Shown here: piece by piece, positions 34,685 through 44,697 of the stretch | Numbering within the stretch: the stretch's first letter is position 1 | Layout of the letters: each line of letters starts with the position of its first letter | NCBI GenBank assembly: GCA_022560025.1 | Contig: JAFISE010000076.1 | Coordinates: 86,381 to 150,380, forward strand | Length of the DNA: 64,000 bases | Reading direction: 5' to 3' | Source: Stagonosporopsis chrysanthemi | Lineage: Eukaryota; Ascomycota; Dothideomycetes; Pleosporales; Didymellaceae | Made by a program: the position numbers and the translations under genes | The notes under the pieces: model-generated | What the model saw: the letters and a program-made list of their open reading frames with translations, nothing else | What the model was told of the DNA's origin: nothing | Database searches by the model: none

Positions 34685-35816
34685 TTAAGAGAGGTAGGTA
34701 GTATCAACCCAGTCCTTGTAGGAGCTGCCGAGAACAGTGGAGATACTGACAGCCGAAGACAACTTCTTAGCAAAGCTGGCCCTGGTTCCGCTCGCACCGG
34801 CTCCAGTGTTGCCAACCTCCGCAAAAGTGACCTTGTCAGTGCGAGGATCACTGCTGCCCCACTGTACCCAGCCCTCGGAGTTGATAACGTTGGACAAAGC
34901 TGTGTTCTGGAAGACGACGCGAGCATAGTTCCTCCAGGGGCGGCCAAGATAGTACGCACCCGCCTTAACGGTATTGCCGGAAGCCGCGGAGACCTTGGAC
35001 TTGTTGATGACATAGTATGATGGGTTGGAGTCCGAATCACGGCCGTTGGCGGTAATGTAGCCCTTAGAAGCAGCAAGAACACGAATATCGACCCCATCGA
35101 ACCATGCGGTGGCCTTCTGACCGAAGATGAAGTCAGTTGCACCTGTTCAGTCTCTCAGTCAGTTTCGTCCCAAGACGGATATACAAAAGCTATAAGCCGG
35201 ACAACATACCCTCAATGTATGACTTGGCGTACACCTGGTTGCCCGTCTGGGCCAGGATAGTGTCCTGGTAGCCCTTGAACTGGCAGCCATAGTAGCCTTG
35301 CTTGTCGGCGTTGGCACTAAGGGCGAGAGCTTGGGAGCCCTGACCACGAGTGTTGACAAGGTTGATGTTGTACACCTTCAAGTTGGGAGTCCAAGCTCTC
35401 AGAGTGGCGGTGAGGTCGTTATTGGCAGAGTCATCTTGGCTCTTTCCTTGAGTAATGGTAACGACGTTCCCCTCGAAGGATTCCGGATTGGCCGTTTCGC
35501 CCAGCAGTTCGAGGGAACCCTTGAGAACTGGGATATAAACTTGCTCCTTGTAGGTACCTATCATGCAAACTTTAGCCCAACAACTGCAAGATCGAAAGCA
35601 TAAGCTCCTACCCTTATAGATGAAGATGCACTGAGCAGAAGTGCTGGAGGTGCTGAGCTTAGCCACAGCAGCAGAGACAGTCTTGTATGTCCCTGAACCG
35701 CCAACAGTCAGGCAGCCGGCCGGCGGAGAGGTGCGTCCAGCACGGGCGGTCAGTGAAGTGGGGGCAGCGGCAGCAGCAGCAGCAAGTGATAAAACCAGGG
35801 CAAATAGGTGAAGCAT
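34685..35816 (-). CDS. Secreted pectin methylesterase (CE8)
   Basis: Removes methyl groups from pectin homogalacturonan outside the cell, exposing it to lyases and polygalacturonases. Exons 35612-35816, 35210-35557 and 34685-35142 give 336 residues, the normal length for fungal CE8. It starts with a signal peptide (MLHLFALVLSLAAAAAAAPT). Active-site blocks of the right-handed beta-helix are present: YGCQFKGYQDTI with the catalytic Gln/Asp region, ATDFIFGQKATAWFD with the second catalytic Asp, and YLGRPWRNYARVVF with the substrate-binding Arg and Trp. The start at the second methionine-like position is set by the signal peptide. A TATATAAA-like element lies about 70 bases upstream on the minus strand. 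Confidence 0.96.
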
Positions 35817-35880
35817 TTTGAGAAAAGAATGGAAGGCTGATTGAAACGAATGAAGATGCGTATAACTCAGGCGGCGCTCA

Positions 35881-35890
35881 TCGTATATAA
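35881..35890 (-). promoter_or_regulatory. TATA box of the pectin methylesterase gene
   Basis: TTTATATACG on the minus strand, about 65-75 bases before the start codon, a normal place for a regulated fungal secreted-enzyme gene. Confidence 0.5.
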
Positions 35891-36482
35891 ACAACAGCTA
35901 CTATATCCGCGTTCGGTATTACAGCTGCATTGATGTGGATACATTATTTTGCACCAAATACCATGAAACCATATTTTGTGGCTGCTGCGTAAACAAGTCC
36001 CCGCTCTACAGACCGTCACAAGGCCGCCGGTTACGTTCCCCAGACTGCTGGCCATGCTTAAAGGGAGGATACTAGAGACCGCTTCGGTACCCGGTTGGTG
36101 GAATCCATTGTCGGTCCGTGCGGCGGCTTCGCTTTGATTAAGGCGTGTTACAGGAAACAAATGAAGGACGGTCGAATTCTCTCCGAGATTTGCCAAGACT
36201 GGGGTGCTGATCCGCTTGATTATTTGAGGAGACGCGTGTTCAACTGCCGAAGCTAATTTGCTGTGGAATGGAGAAGGAGGTGTCTGAACCCAGAGGTCCT
36301 CGCGTTGAGTTGGGCCTGAGTTTGAGATGTAGGTCACGTGCTGCCTGGCGCAAAGATGGCGGAGTGAGAGGCGTGCTAGCGGCTGCACCGAGGAATAAGC
36401 AGCCGTCCAACCCTCGGAACCTTGCTTACCACAACATATCCATATTTATTATTAGCACCATCATTCTTTGTTTCATGCAACA
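35891..36482. promoter_or_regulatory. Divergent region between pectin methylesterase and Cys/His-module gene
   Basis: About 600 bases shared by two outward-facing genes. Open frames overlapping it have no signal peptide or domain. Confidence 0.45.
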
Positions 36483-37577
36483 ATGGGTCCACAGAATGGC
36501 CAGAGTAGAGACAACGCGCGCGTCGAGGCGATCGACTTAACTATGTCATCTCCGGAACCAGAATCAACAGCTCAGCACCCACCGCATAGTCACACGCAAC
36601 AACAGCAACGTGTAGGGACCATGAAAGAAGAACAGCGAAGCTCGTATAGAAGTTTGCACAGCAGTAGCGACGATGCACAACGTCATGAGCTCACCCACAG
36701 CGGAAACTCTTCGCAGCAGCAACAACAGCAGCGCCGAGTTGATCCAAAGCATGTCAAGCAAATGATAGACACCAGCGACCATCGCACTCTTCGAAATGTC
36801 ATCCTGCAACTGTGTAAAACATCACCCGCGCTGTGTGGCGCGCTTGTGCGGGGCCTTGCACCTCACTCACCGTGGGCACAGGCGTTGTTTAGCCGCCAAC
36901 AGGCTCAATCGCAGACACGGACCAAGAGTACAGTCAAGACTGAAACCAGAACCAACGAGCAAGACACTTACGAGCGTATGAGAAAGCGACTTGGACACGG
37001 TGGTGGTTCGCAAAGCGCAGCCTCAAGATTGCGCGCCGATGGCCTGTCTTCAGTACACGAAGGTCGTGATCATCTTCGTCTGCCACCCAGCTCACAAAAA
37101 CCTCCGATTGTGAAGCGCGAACACCGAGTTAGTCCTACCGACTCTGACGACAGCACCAATATCGTAGATTTCTCAGCAATTGAGCGAGACGCGCAAAAGC
37201 AGGAACTCGCTCGCCATACAGTAGCCTCTGGCAGCATTAGGCGGCACTCAATTGCACGCCAGAACACCGATCGCGTGGTAGCTCATGATAATCTGGCACA
37301 TAGTAATGTGCTTGACCAAAAACAAAAGCTATGCTTGCAATGCGGCGAGCTCTTCGAAGATGGCAACGGAAGGTGCTACTTTCATCCTGGCCTTGAAGGC
37401 CCTGCTAGGCCAGGCGACGTTCCTCAGTTCATTTGCTGTAATAGATTCGTGGGCGAGCCAGGTTGTAAAATTGGGCGACACACGAGTGAAAGGCCTGGCT
37501 CTCTGACGAACACCAAACGTTTGTCGCCGTCACCTCAGAGCGGTACACAATGGTCCAAGAAGCCTAGATTTATGTAA
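36483..37577 (+). CDS. Disordered protein with C-terminal Cys/His zinc-like module
   Basis: Single exon of 364 residues from the first ATG (MGPQNGQSRDN). The N-terminal 110 residues are low complexity with two glutamine runs (QQQQ and QQQQQQ). A helical segment around residues 85-130 reads VKQMIDTSDHRTLRNVILQL and SPALCGALVRGLAP. The C-terminus has an ordered block: LCLQCGELFEDGNGRCYFHP, then FICCNRFVGEPGCKIGRHTS. The spacing CxxC...C-x-F-H...CC...C...H looks like a zinc-binding module with a CHORD-like order (Cys/His with the GCKxGxH ending). KKPRF at the end could be a nuclear signal. The function is unknown; a chromatin or signalling adaptor is a guess. Confidence 0.8.
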   Translation: MGPQNGQSRDNARVEAIDLTMSSPEPESTAQHPPHSHTQQQQRVGTMKEEQRSSYRSLHSSSDDAQRHELTHSGNSSQQQQQQRRVDPKHVKQMIDTSDHRTLRNVILQLCKTSPALCGALVRGLAPHSPWAQALFSRQQAQSQTRTKSTVKTETRTNEQDTYERMRKRLGHGGGSQSAASRLRADGLSSVHEGRDHLRLPPSSQKPPIVKREHRVSPTDSDDSTNIVDFSAIERDAQKQELARHTVASGSIRRHSIARQNTDRVVAHDNLAHSNVLDQKQKLCLQCGELFEDGNGRCYFHPGLEGPARPGDVPQFICCNRFVGEPGCKIGRHTSERPGSLTNTKRLSPSPQSGTQWSKKPRFM

Positions 37578-38122
37578 CCTGGATCTGTGCAACCTTGCAG
37601 AAGGCGAGTCTGCAGCCCAGCACCCTACCTTGGCAACGCTCTCGCATATCATGCAAGGGCACACGCTTTACCAGCGACCGCAACTCTGCCTCTCTACGCG
37701 CAAGACCAACAGATTACTGCGATGGGTCATCGAATCCTGACACGAGGGCAAATTCGTGATGAGGTGCCGCCTGGAACGCCTCTCAATCGATGTTGTGACG
37801 CCATGGACAACAGATGAGATCGCACAAACTGCTCATCGACCTCAACTTGCCTTCACACAGCGAGGTAGACCAAGCCAGGGATTTAGACGATCTTCCTTGG
37901 ACAGGTCTTGATCACACCATTTCGCCTTGATTTGTGCCTGGGGCTTGTATGGTCGCTCTTAACCATACTGCTTGCTACCCCCCATCATCGCTACCTTTGG
38001 CTCATCACTTGCGGTAGTCTCCAACTTGAGACTACCTTTAGGCCTCCTCGCTCACGGGAGTTGATGAACATCCCTACATCCTCTCTGCTGTTCGAGCCCT
38101 GCAGAATACCTGCCTCGGTCGT
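37578..38122. other. Gene-free spacer
   Basis: About 545 bases between two plus-strand genes. A short open frame continues for 75 codons but shows no family or splice link. Confidence 0.45.
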
Positions 38123-38839
38123 ATGATGATAACATTCTCTTTTGCCAACATGTTACTTCTTCTTGCCATAGCTCTTGCCGTAGCTGCCGCTCCTCCCACG
38201 AATTTTCAAGATCGGATCTTGAGAGACACTGAACTGTACATGCTTCGAGCAAACTGGTTCGTTTGCCATACAATTGCCTTACATCTTACACTAATCATGC
38301 CTTGTAGCACTCACGAACCCTGGCACGGACGCCACCTCGTCAGTCTCCCTACCAGCGGCCGGCTGGGACTTGAGAACTTCACCGTAGCGCCTGAGACACA
38401 GCCACTGAAATTCCTCCCTATCCGTATTCGCAATGACGAAAACAAATATGCTCTACGCGGAGATGGTGTTGGCGACGATCTCTCCAGAGCCCCTTACCTT
38501 GCAGCACTCACCAACAACGCCACTCGCACAGTCAGCATGGAGATCGTCTACCTTCCCACTCCTCTACGCGAATTCTTTGAGACGCAGACGGATGCCTGCC
38601 CCAAGGGCTACGATTGTTCTGCAGACCAGTGGATGTTTGCCGATAGTGGTCTAGGAGAGAGTGGAGTGCATCACAATTTCGAATTCGGAGGCTTCAAGGG
38701 GCGGTGGAATCCCTTCAAAGATGCAGGAACAGAAGGATGGCATGTATACTGGAAGGGCAATGCCGGTATGCATTATCCTGTGCAATTCGACCTTGTTCCT
38801 GTGGTCCGAAACGATGGCCGGGACAAATCAAATACGTAG
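38123..38839 (+). CDS. Small secreted hypothetical protein
   Basis: Begins with a hydrophobic signal segment (FANMLLLLAIALAVAAAPP) and so should enter the secretory pathway. An intron is likely at 38257-38307 (GTTCGT...TTGTAG); it is in frame, so the spliced form has 221 residues and replaces a hydrophobic patch with ANCTHEPWHGRHLVS. Two further cysteines sit in DACPKGYDCSADQW, giving a possible disulfide pair. The ordered part includes LKFLPIRIRNDENKYALRGD and MHYPVQFDLVPVV. Position between two pectin-degrading enzymes suggests an extracellular role during growth on plants; it could be an effector-like protein, but no family is recognised. Confidence 0.75.
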   Translation: MMITFSFANMLLLLAIALAVAAAPPTNFQDRILRDTELYMLRANWFVCHTIALHLTLIMPCSTHEPWHGRHLVSLPTSGRLGLENFTVAPETQPLKFLPIRIRNDENKYALRGDGVGDDLSRAPYLAALTNNATRTVSMEIVYLPTPLREFFETQTDACPKGYDCSADQWMFADSGLGESGVHHNFEFGGFKGRWNPFKDAGTEGWHVYWKGNAGMHYPVQFDLVPVVRNDGRDKSNT

Positions 38840-39564
38840 AGAAGGACGCAATGTCTTGAGACAGACATGAAGTTCCCTTGCCCCAACTTCTATCAAAACA
38901 AGCGTGTGTCCGAGGATGTAGTTATCGACTTACATGCGTTAGCCTGAGATAGTGGAACTGAGTGGATATCATGAATCGGAAGGTGCTGTCGTTGCCTGTC
39001 CAAGGAACATGTCTGCCGGTGAAGAGGGGTCACTCCACGCTTACCGTAGAACCGGTCAACTACAAAAGGCCAATGAGCGTTAGAAAGCACAATTCCATCA
39101 CAGGCTCGACTTGGCACCACGACATGTGGTACATCGCTGCCCCGAGATCAGAGACCCCTCGGGAACAGATGCATTCAAAGGCAGGAGTCATTGCAGATCC
39201 TGACCGTAAGAAATCGTGTGCAATATCAATATAGATTGTTTCGCGTTGAGTTTAAACCCGGTCGGCTCCCTGCTGACCGCGTGGTTTCAGACCCGGCAAT
39301 GATCGCCGCTAAGGCGTTCGCTATTGGCGGAGGATTAAGCACAAAACATACTTGTGGTGCGCAGCTATTTCGAAATGAAAGGACGAGTACGATCGATGCT
39401 CTTTCCACTTCGAGTCGACATTTCTACCTGATGTGGAAATAGCCCGAGCCGTGCCGAAACGTGTGGGAACGCCACCAACCTCCTCTCATGTGTTGACGTC
39501 TAGGGTACAATAGGGATCGCAAACCCGGCTGAAGAAATCAGTCTTTACATCTTGAATTCTCAAC
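38840..39564. other. Promoter region of the pectate lyase
   Basis: About 725 bases with no supported gene, upstream of the pectate lyase. Confidence 0.5.
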
Positions 39565-40770
39565 ATGCATTTGCTTCCTTACCTCCCACTGCTGGCTAGT
39601 ACAGTATCCGCTCTCGCCTTCCCTGGTGCCGAAGGCTTTGGCAAAGATGCCATTGGAGGCCGGAATGGCAAAGTCTACGTCGTTTCTAACCTGAATGACT
39701 CTGGAGCTGGTTCTCTTCGCGACGCTGTCTCGCAAACCGATCGCATTGTCGTCTTCCAGGTCGGTGGACTTATCAAGATCAAGGAGCGCATTGTGGTTTC
39801 CAAGCGCGTCAGCATCCTAGGTCAAACTGCGCCTGGAGACGGCATCACCGTTTATGGAAACGGGTGGTCCTTTTCGAATGCAGATAATGCTATTGTACGA
39901 TATATTCGCATCCGCATGGGCAGGGGAGGAACGAGCGGCAAAGACGCGGCTGGCATTGCTGAGGGAAAGAACATGATCTTTGATCACATTAGTGTTAGCT
40001 GGGGACGCGATGAGACCTTTTCTATCAATGGCGCCGCTGCCAATATCACTATTCAGAATAGCATCATCGCCCAAGGACTGGAGACACACAGCTGCGGTGG
40101 TCTCATGCAGACTGAGCTCGACAACGGTATCAGCCTTTTCAGAAACCTGTACATCGACAACAAGACCCGGAACCCGAAGGTCAAGGGCACAAACGACTTC
40201 ATTAACAACGTCGTCTACAACTGGGGAGGAGGTGGTGGATACATTGCCGGCGATTCGTCTGGCCAGTCCGAGGCAAACATAATTGGCAATTACTTCATCA
40301 GTGGGCCCAGCACGAGCGTCACTGCTTTCACGCGCGGTAACGCAAACTTCAACGGCTATGTTGACAAGAACTTTTACGACTCCGACAAGAATGGTGCTCT
40401 CAGTGGTACGGAGCTTGGTGCCTCAAGCTCGAATTACGGCGGCATGGTGATTGCAACAACGAAATTTCCCCACCCTCAACCTGCGAGGCTTCTCTCTGCT
40501 GCCGACGCTTTGAAGTACGTTGAGTCGTCTGTTGGAGCCAGCAAGGTTCGTGACGCTGTTGACGAACGTCTTGTCATAGAGCTCAAGAGCTACGGCAAAA
40601 CTGGCCAGTTGATCAGCGATGAGACTGCAAGCCCCATGAACTTTCCTGGAACCTTTGACGAGGGCATACCATGGACGGACGCCAACGGGAATGGCATTCC
40701 TGACGATGTTGAGGATGAGTTTGACAATGTTGAAGACTGGGCAAACTCGCTAGTTCCTGGAGACTACTAG
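39565..40770 (+). CDS. Secreted pectate lyase (PL1 family, bacterial-like subtype)
   Basis: Single-exon 401-residue enzyme that cleaves de-esterified pectin by calcium-dependent beta-elimination. The signal peptide is MHLLPYLPLLASTVSALA. The mature protein opens FPGAEGFGKDAIGGRNGKVY, the standard start of this PL1 branch, then NDSGAGSLRDAV, IVVFQVGG and a right-handed beta-helix. The calcium-site strand FDHISVSWGRDETFSI and the NPKVKGTNDFINNVVYNWG segment are present. The tail contains DANGNGIPDDVED, an EF-hand-like calcium loop typical of bacterial members. It has no intron, unlike most neighbours. Its substrate is the product of the pectin methylesterase 4 kb away. The 3' end converges with a decayed glucosyltransferase gene. 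Confidence 0.94.
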   Translation: MHLLPYLPLLASTVSALAFPGAEGFGKDAIGGRNGKVYVVSNLNDSGAGSLRDAVSQTDRIVVFQVGGLIKIKERIVVSKRVSILGQTAPGDGITVYGNGWSFSNADNAIVRYIRIRMGRGGTSGKDAAGIAEGKNMIFDHISVSWGRDETFSINGAAANITIQNSIIAQGLETHSCGGLMQTELDNGISLFRNLYIDNKTRNPKVKGTNDFINNVVYNWGGGGGYIAGDSSGQSEANIIGNYFISGPSTSVTAFTRGNANFNGYVDKNFYDSDKNGALSGTELGASSSNYGGMVIATTKFPHPQPARLLSAADALKYVESSVGASKVRDAVDERLVIELKSYGKTGQLISDETASPMNFPGTFDEGIPWTDANGNGIPDDVEDEFDNVEDWANSLVPGDY

Positions 40771-40829
40771 GGTGCGCCTGGGTGGTCTGACTTTCAATGT
40801 ACATACTTCTCGTCATTAACTTCATGCTC

Positions 40830-42290
40830 TCAGTTCTCGTACTTAAAATTTGAAGCGTGCAGGCCTTCATGTTCTTCAGCACCTGGAATTGTGAAGTGAT
40901 AGACGCTGCTTCCTCGTTACCATATTTTGCCTTGTCGACGAGCCACTGTCCCTCGGCATTCCTTGCCTCCAGAATGTACTTCCTTGTTTTAGAGTACACT
41001 GCAGCTTTTAGGCTTCTTGCGATACCAGCACTTGTGTATCCTACGAGGCCGAATATGCCAGCTCCTGTCTTGGTTGTCAAGTACGAGACCTTTGCCTGTA
41101 CCTTTTGCAGCGCCGATCGCACCTTCTTTCCGAGCCTCTTGGTACGGTTTTACCACGACATCGCTAAGACCATCTGCGAAGCCCCATGCAAATGTCTTAC
41201 CTGCAACTGTTGTACCGCTCTTCAAATCGGTCTCCGGGCCGTGATCTCGGACTTGATCACCATAGATCCGAGGCACATTCTTAAGACCATCGGTGAGAGC
41301 AAGAGGTATATCGACCAGCGTTCCCTTTACTGCCTTCAGCGCAAAAATGGCGACGCTCTTGCCAGAAGCGCCCACCATTCGACCAGCGGAGGTTGGCTTT
41401 CGTTTTGCAGCGGATTGGATGCTGGCACTGTCCGGCGTTTGCCTGCCTGTCTACGGCTTCCTGCTCCACAGATGCTTCGACGGCTTCAGACATTGATTTT
41501 TCGTATTCGTATTTATCACGATTATCTTGGTACTCGGTATACGGCTTGGTAAAGATTCCGGTCACTGATCCTCCAAGATCGACTGCGGTGCTGAGCACTG
41601 TGGACGCGCCGCCTGAGATGGGATCCCATCGACGTGACTCTATCGTGATAGGTTTGCTGTGATATCTGTAAGTCGTCAGCGCTGTCAGAAGTGTGGTTTA
41701 TTGCGGCTTCTTGCTGTCGTGTTTGCCTTCGACCAGTCTTGTCTCCTGGTCTCTGACAGCCACTCCATCGTGTTCTGCGAATAGCAACTGAAAGGCTCGA
41801 GCCTACAATTGGAGGTGCTTTGCGATGCCCGGATTGCTTTGGGTGATCAGTTTTGCCGCAAGTGAGCAAAGTTTGGTATCATGTTTTCCCTTGCTAAAGC
41901 GAAATGAGGCCGACAAGTGCGGGATCAAGTCGCAGGCCATTCGCTTCGCTGGCAAATTTTCATGGAAAGACTGAGCTGCAGTTGCGACACCGACTTCAGT
42001 CTTCATCTTCCGAGTAATCTCAGCAGCTGCACGGAAAGCTTCTGCAGAGAGACAGTATTTGATGGCCTTCGACAGCGTCTCGGATGTGAGTTCCTTTTGT
42101 GGTATAGGCATTGGACCTGCGCCTGCTGCAAAGCACATGTTACCCCAGAATTTCTGACTACACAGCGGTCAGATTCCGAACTTCTTTCACGGAGGTTTTT
42201 AGACGCTTACTCTCCAAAGAAAGGCACAATCGGTGTTGGCCTACCGTTCTTTAGGCCGCATGCAGTGGTTCCAGCACCTCCGTGGTGTAA
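40830..42290 (-). pseudogene. Decayed UDP-glucose:sterol glucosyltransferase-like gene (GT1)
   Basis: Remnant of a fungal sterol-glucosyltransferase-type gene. The donor-sugar motif LHHGGAGTTACGLKNGRPTP is intact, followed across an intron (42157-42210, GTAAGC...GTGTAG) by QKFWGNMCFAAGAGPMPIP and NLPAKRMACDLIPHLS. A second intron (41666-41806) leads to the C-terminal module: ITIESRRWDPISGGAS, GTLVDIPLALTDGLKNVPRIYGDQ (split over two frames around it) and GIARSLKAAVYSKTRK. Two frameshifts break it: a 4-base tandem duplication (AGGC AGGC) at 41441-41448, and a one-base shift near 41080. A third shift near 40900 is possible. The N-terminal half of the catalytic domain is missing: a stop precedes the HHGG motif and no upstream GT sequence is recognised. 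It converges on the pectate lyase. Confidence 0.8.
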
Positions 42291-43453
42291 AAATTATACA
42301 TAAATTCAAAGTCCTGGAAACCGACGTTGTTTGGCGTGTTGAATATCATTTGCTGCTTACGTTGGTCAAGGAATTGGGAACGGGACCCCATGGTGTCGTG
42401 GACAGCGACGACCATCTCATGATTCTCAACACGGAATTAAAACCCAAGATCGGGGCTCATAGACCCATACAATGTGCGCACTACAGGAGGGCACCCTATT
42501 GTAATGTTGCACAGCAATCGTGCGCCGATCGAGCTCAACTCGAGAGACATCGGTTTGAATAAGCTCTCTGACTTGTGCTTGATTAACAGCGTTCACGTCA
42601 TCGTACACGCCGGCAATCTTATCCACACTATCGTCATTGCCGTCTGTGTCATCGTCATCGAAGCCTGCGACTGCGCCAAGGGGATCCAGTACAGGCGTAA
42701 GGTCGATAAACTCAAGAGTACAATTTAACGGTATCGAACGCAGCTATAGGATTGTGATCAGAGAATTCGACAGGTATCACGACCTTGAAAATTCGGTCGG
42801 TAAGATGCACCATGCTGGTAAAGGCGTCCAGTTCCTTCTACCATCCAAGCTACTGATGGGACTTCCACTTTGCGAGATCGATGGAGACATCAAACGAGTG
42901 CATGAATTGCCTGGCGGTCCATTAAGCTTCATGTCTGGGGTCTCATCTTCCTTTCTCTCTGAAGCAATTATGCACGTGTCAGCGTCTCGACACCTGAGAA
43001 TCATATGTTGATCGGATTTTTCCGGTCAAGTGCTGGATAAAGCCAACCAATTCGTCCCATATAATTTGATCTGTACTCGGCATAGTTTGATGTGCTTCCA
43101 ACGGAAGTCAGAGCCAAAGCAACCAAGAAGGTCTCGTCGCCTGCGATCAGAAATGATCCGACGTATCGTTCTTCGGTGCGGATAGTGAGGTCTTGACAAC
43201 TGAACAAGTAGAACTGCTTGAGAGGCTTGCCCAGGCAACTGACACAGGTGTGGTTATGGCTTCAGTCTGGCAATCGTTCGCGGGAAGCAGAAACAGCCAT
43301 CTCCTTTATCTCTGAGAGAGCAAGATGCATTTAGCGAATTTATTTACTGCAGGTGGATTTTTGAAGGTGTGATGTTGACCCAGCAAGTGTGCTGTATGCC
43401 AGGCTTCCCGGTTAATGTGCAGCAATCAAGCAATGCAGCCTCTTGCTGGCAAC
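42291..43453. other. Unclassified stretch where the glucosyltransferase N-terminus should be
   Basis: 1.2 kb without a recognisable gene. Minus-strand frames encode protein-like strings (VDKIAGVYDDVNAVNQAQV and FLIAGDETFLVALALTSVGS), each cut short by stops, but none matches the missing glycosyltransferase half. It may be a replaced or heavily mutated segment. Confidence 0.4.
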
Positions 43454-44697
43454 TTACGGCGCCCTGATTGTGATGATAGCGTCTCCTCCCACGTTTTTGT
43501 TGTCCATGAAATCAGGCCTCAAATCTTGAAGTGGGGTCAGAATGGCCTCTTGAGATTCCTTTGGGTGTAGAGTCCCAGGTGTTGGGGCACGTAGGGTCTC
43601 CTGCGCCGATCGAGTGAGCTCCTTCTCAGCTTCTGCTGACCCGAAGGTGAGCCAGTGTATGACGACAGCATTCCAACTGACATCTGCGACGCAAAATGAA
43701 AGACACATCAGAGCTAGCTCACGGCCGTGGGTGATGTAGAATTGGACCATGTTGGCGATAGTGGGCAGCATAATTAGCATGCTTCCAAGCAAGCTCTTCC
43801 ACAACAAGACCCTGATGTTGCGCTGCACCGACGTTTCCTTTCTTGCCTGTGGTGTGTCGGTATTCTTCGCGGTGTGCCTTGCGAATACACCAGATATCGT
43901 GTTCAGGCCATGGAGCTTGACCACAGGCCGCAAGAGGTAGAAGAACACGCCAGTCAACACAGCGTTCACACCAATGTCGACGGCCATGAAGGGAATCGAA
44001 GCTCTTCCAGGGATTCCCATGTGGCACCGCCCATCAGACTGCATCTCGATGATTGGGTTGACATATGCGTTGATCGCAACTCCAAGAAAAGATGCGACAA
44101 CTATGACCATGGAGATCCAGTATAGCCAGTCTTGGCTTCGACGAACGAAGGGTGCGCGGACAACGTGGATTCGCTCAACAATGAAGATATAACTTTTGAG
44201 TATTAGTGTCGTCGCCCTGTGCTGATCAGAAATGGGTGCTCACATTGTGCCCTTGCAAGCAGTGTAGAGGATCAAGCAGATCCATGTTGCAGAAAAGCAA
44301 AGACTGTGATTGAACAGGCCTTGGCCTGTGAGCATAATCGCTGAAGAGAAGATGAACGCGAAGACAAGAAAGTACAAAATAAGCACAATTACCGAAGTGA
44401 TATTCCGAGACATGATTGCACTCTTGCGCAGTCTGTTGAACCTCGCCCCTTTTCGGATAGTTAACACCCACATCTGAGAAGGGATTTGATCAGAATCTTA
44501 CCCAGCAATAGTGACAGGATCATCGTTAGAAACAGCGAGAGGACCAAAAAAATCGTTCGATCTACAGGTTGTTCACCACCATATGTCAGACTCGAGTCGT
44601 CGCGCCCCGCAAGCGTCTCCATGCTCCCAGCCGGATAGGGCATTGCGTTGGTGAAGATGAGCGGAACAGTTGAAAGAAAGAATGCGAGAAACCTCAT
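43454..44697 (-). CDS. Multi-pass membrane protein, fungal hypothetical, reading frame possibly broken
   Basis: A seven-helix-like integral membrane protein. The first part (ATG at 44697) has a signal or first helix, MRFLAFFLSTVPLIFTNAMP, and a helix RTIFLVLSLFLTMILSLLLG. The second part reads TIRKGARFNRLRKSAIMSRN and then ITSVIVLILYFLVFAFIFSS; an intron at 44194-44244 (GTGAGC...CAAAAG) joins it to IYIFIVERIHVVRAPFVRRS, VIVVASFLGVAINAYVNPII, AVDIGVNAVLTGVFFYLLRP and two further helices. The C-terminal tail is charged. Between the first two parts (44474-44501) sits a 28-base segment with perfect intron ends; removing it does not restore the frame. So either exon 1 is misjudged and the protein begins at 44473, or the gene carries a frame-breaking change. 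Function unknown. Confidence 0.6.

Noticed and set aside
40613..40829. Minus-strand frame running under the pectate lyase 3' end
   Set aside because: Only the part beyond 40830 resembles glucosyltransferase sequence; the rest is antisense to the lyase and arises because the relic lost its frame.
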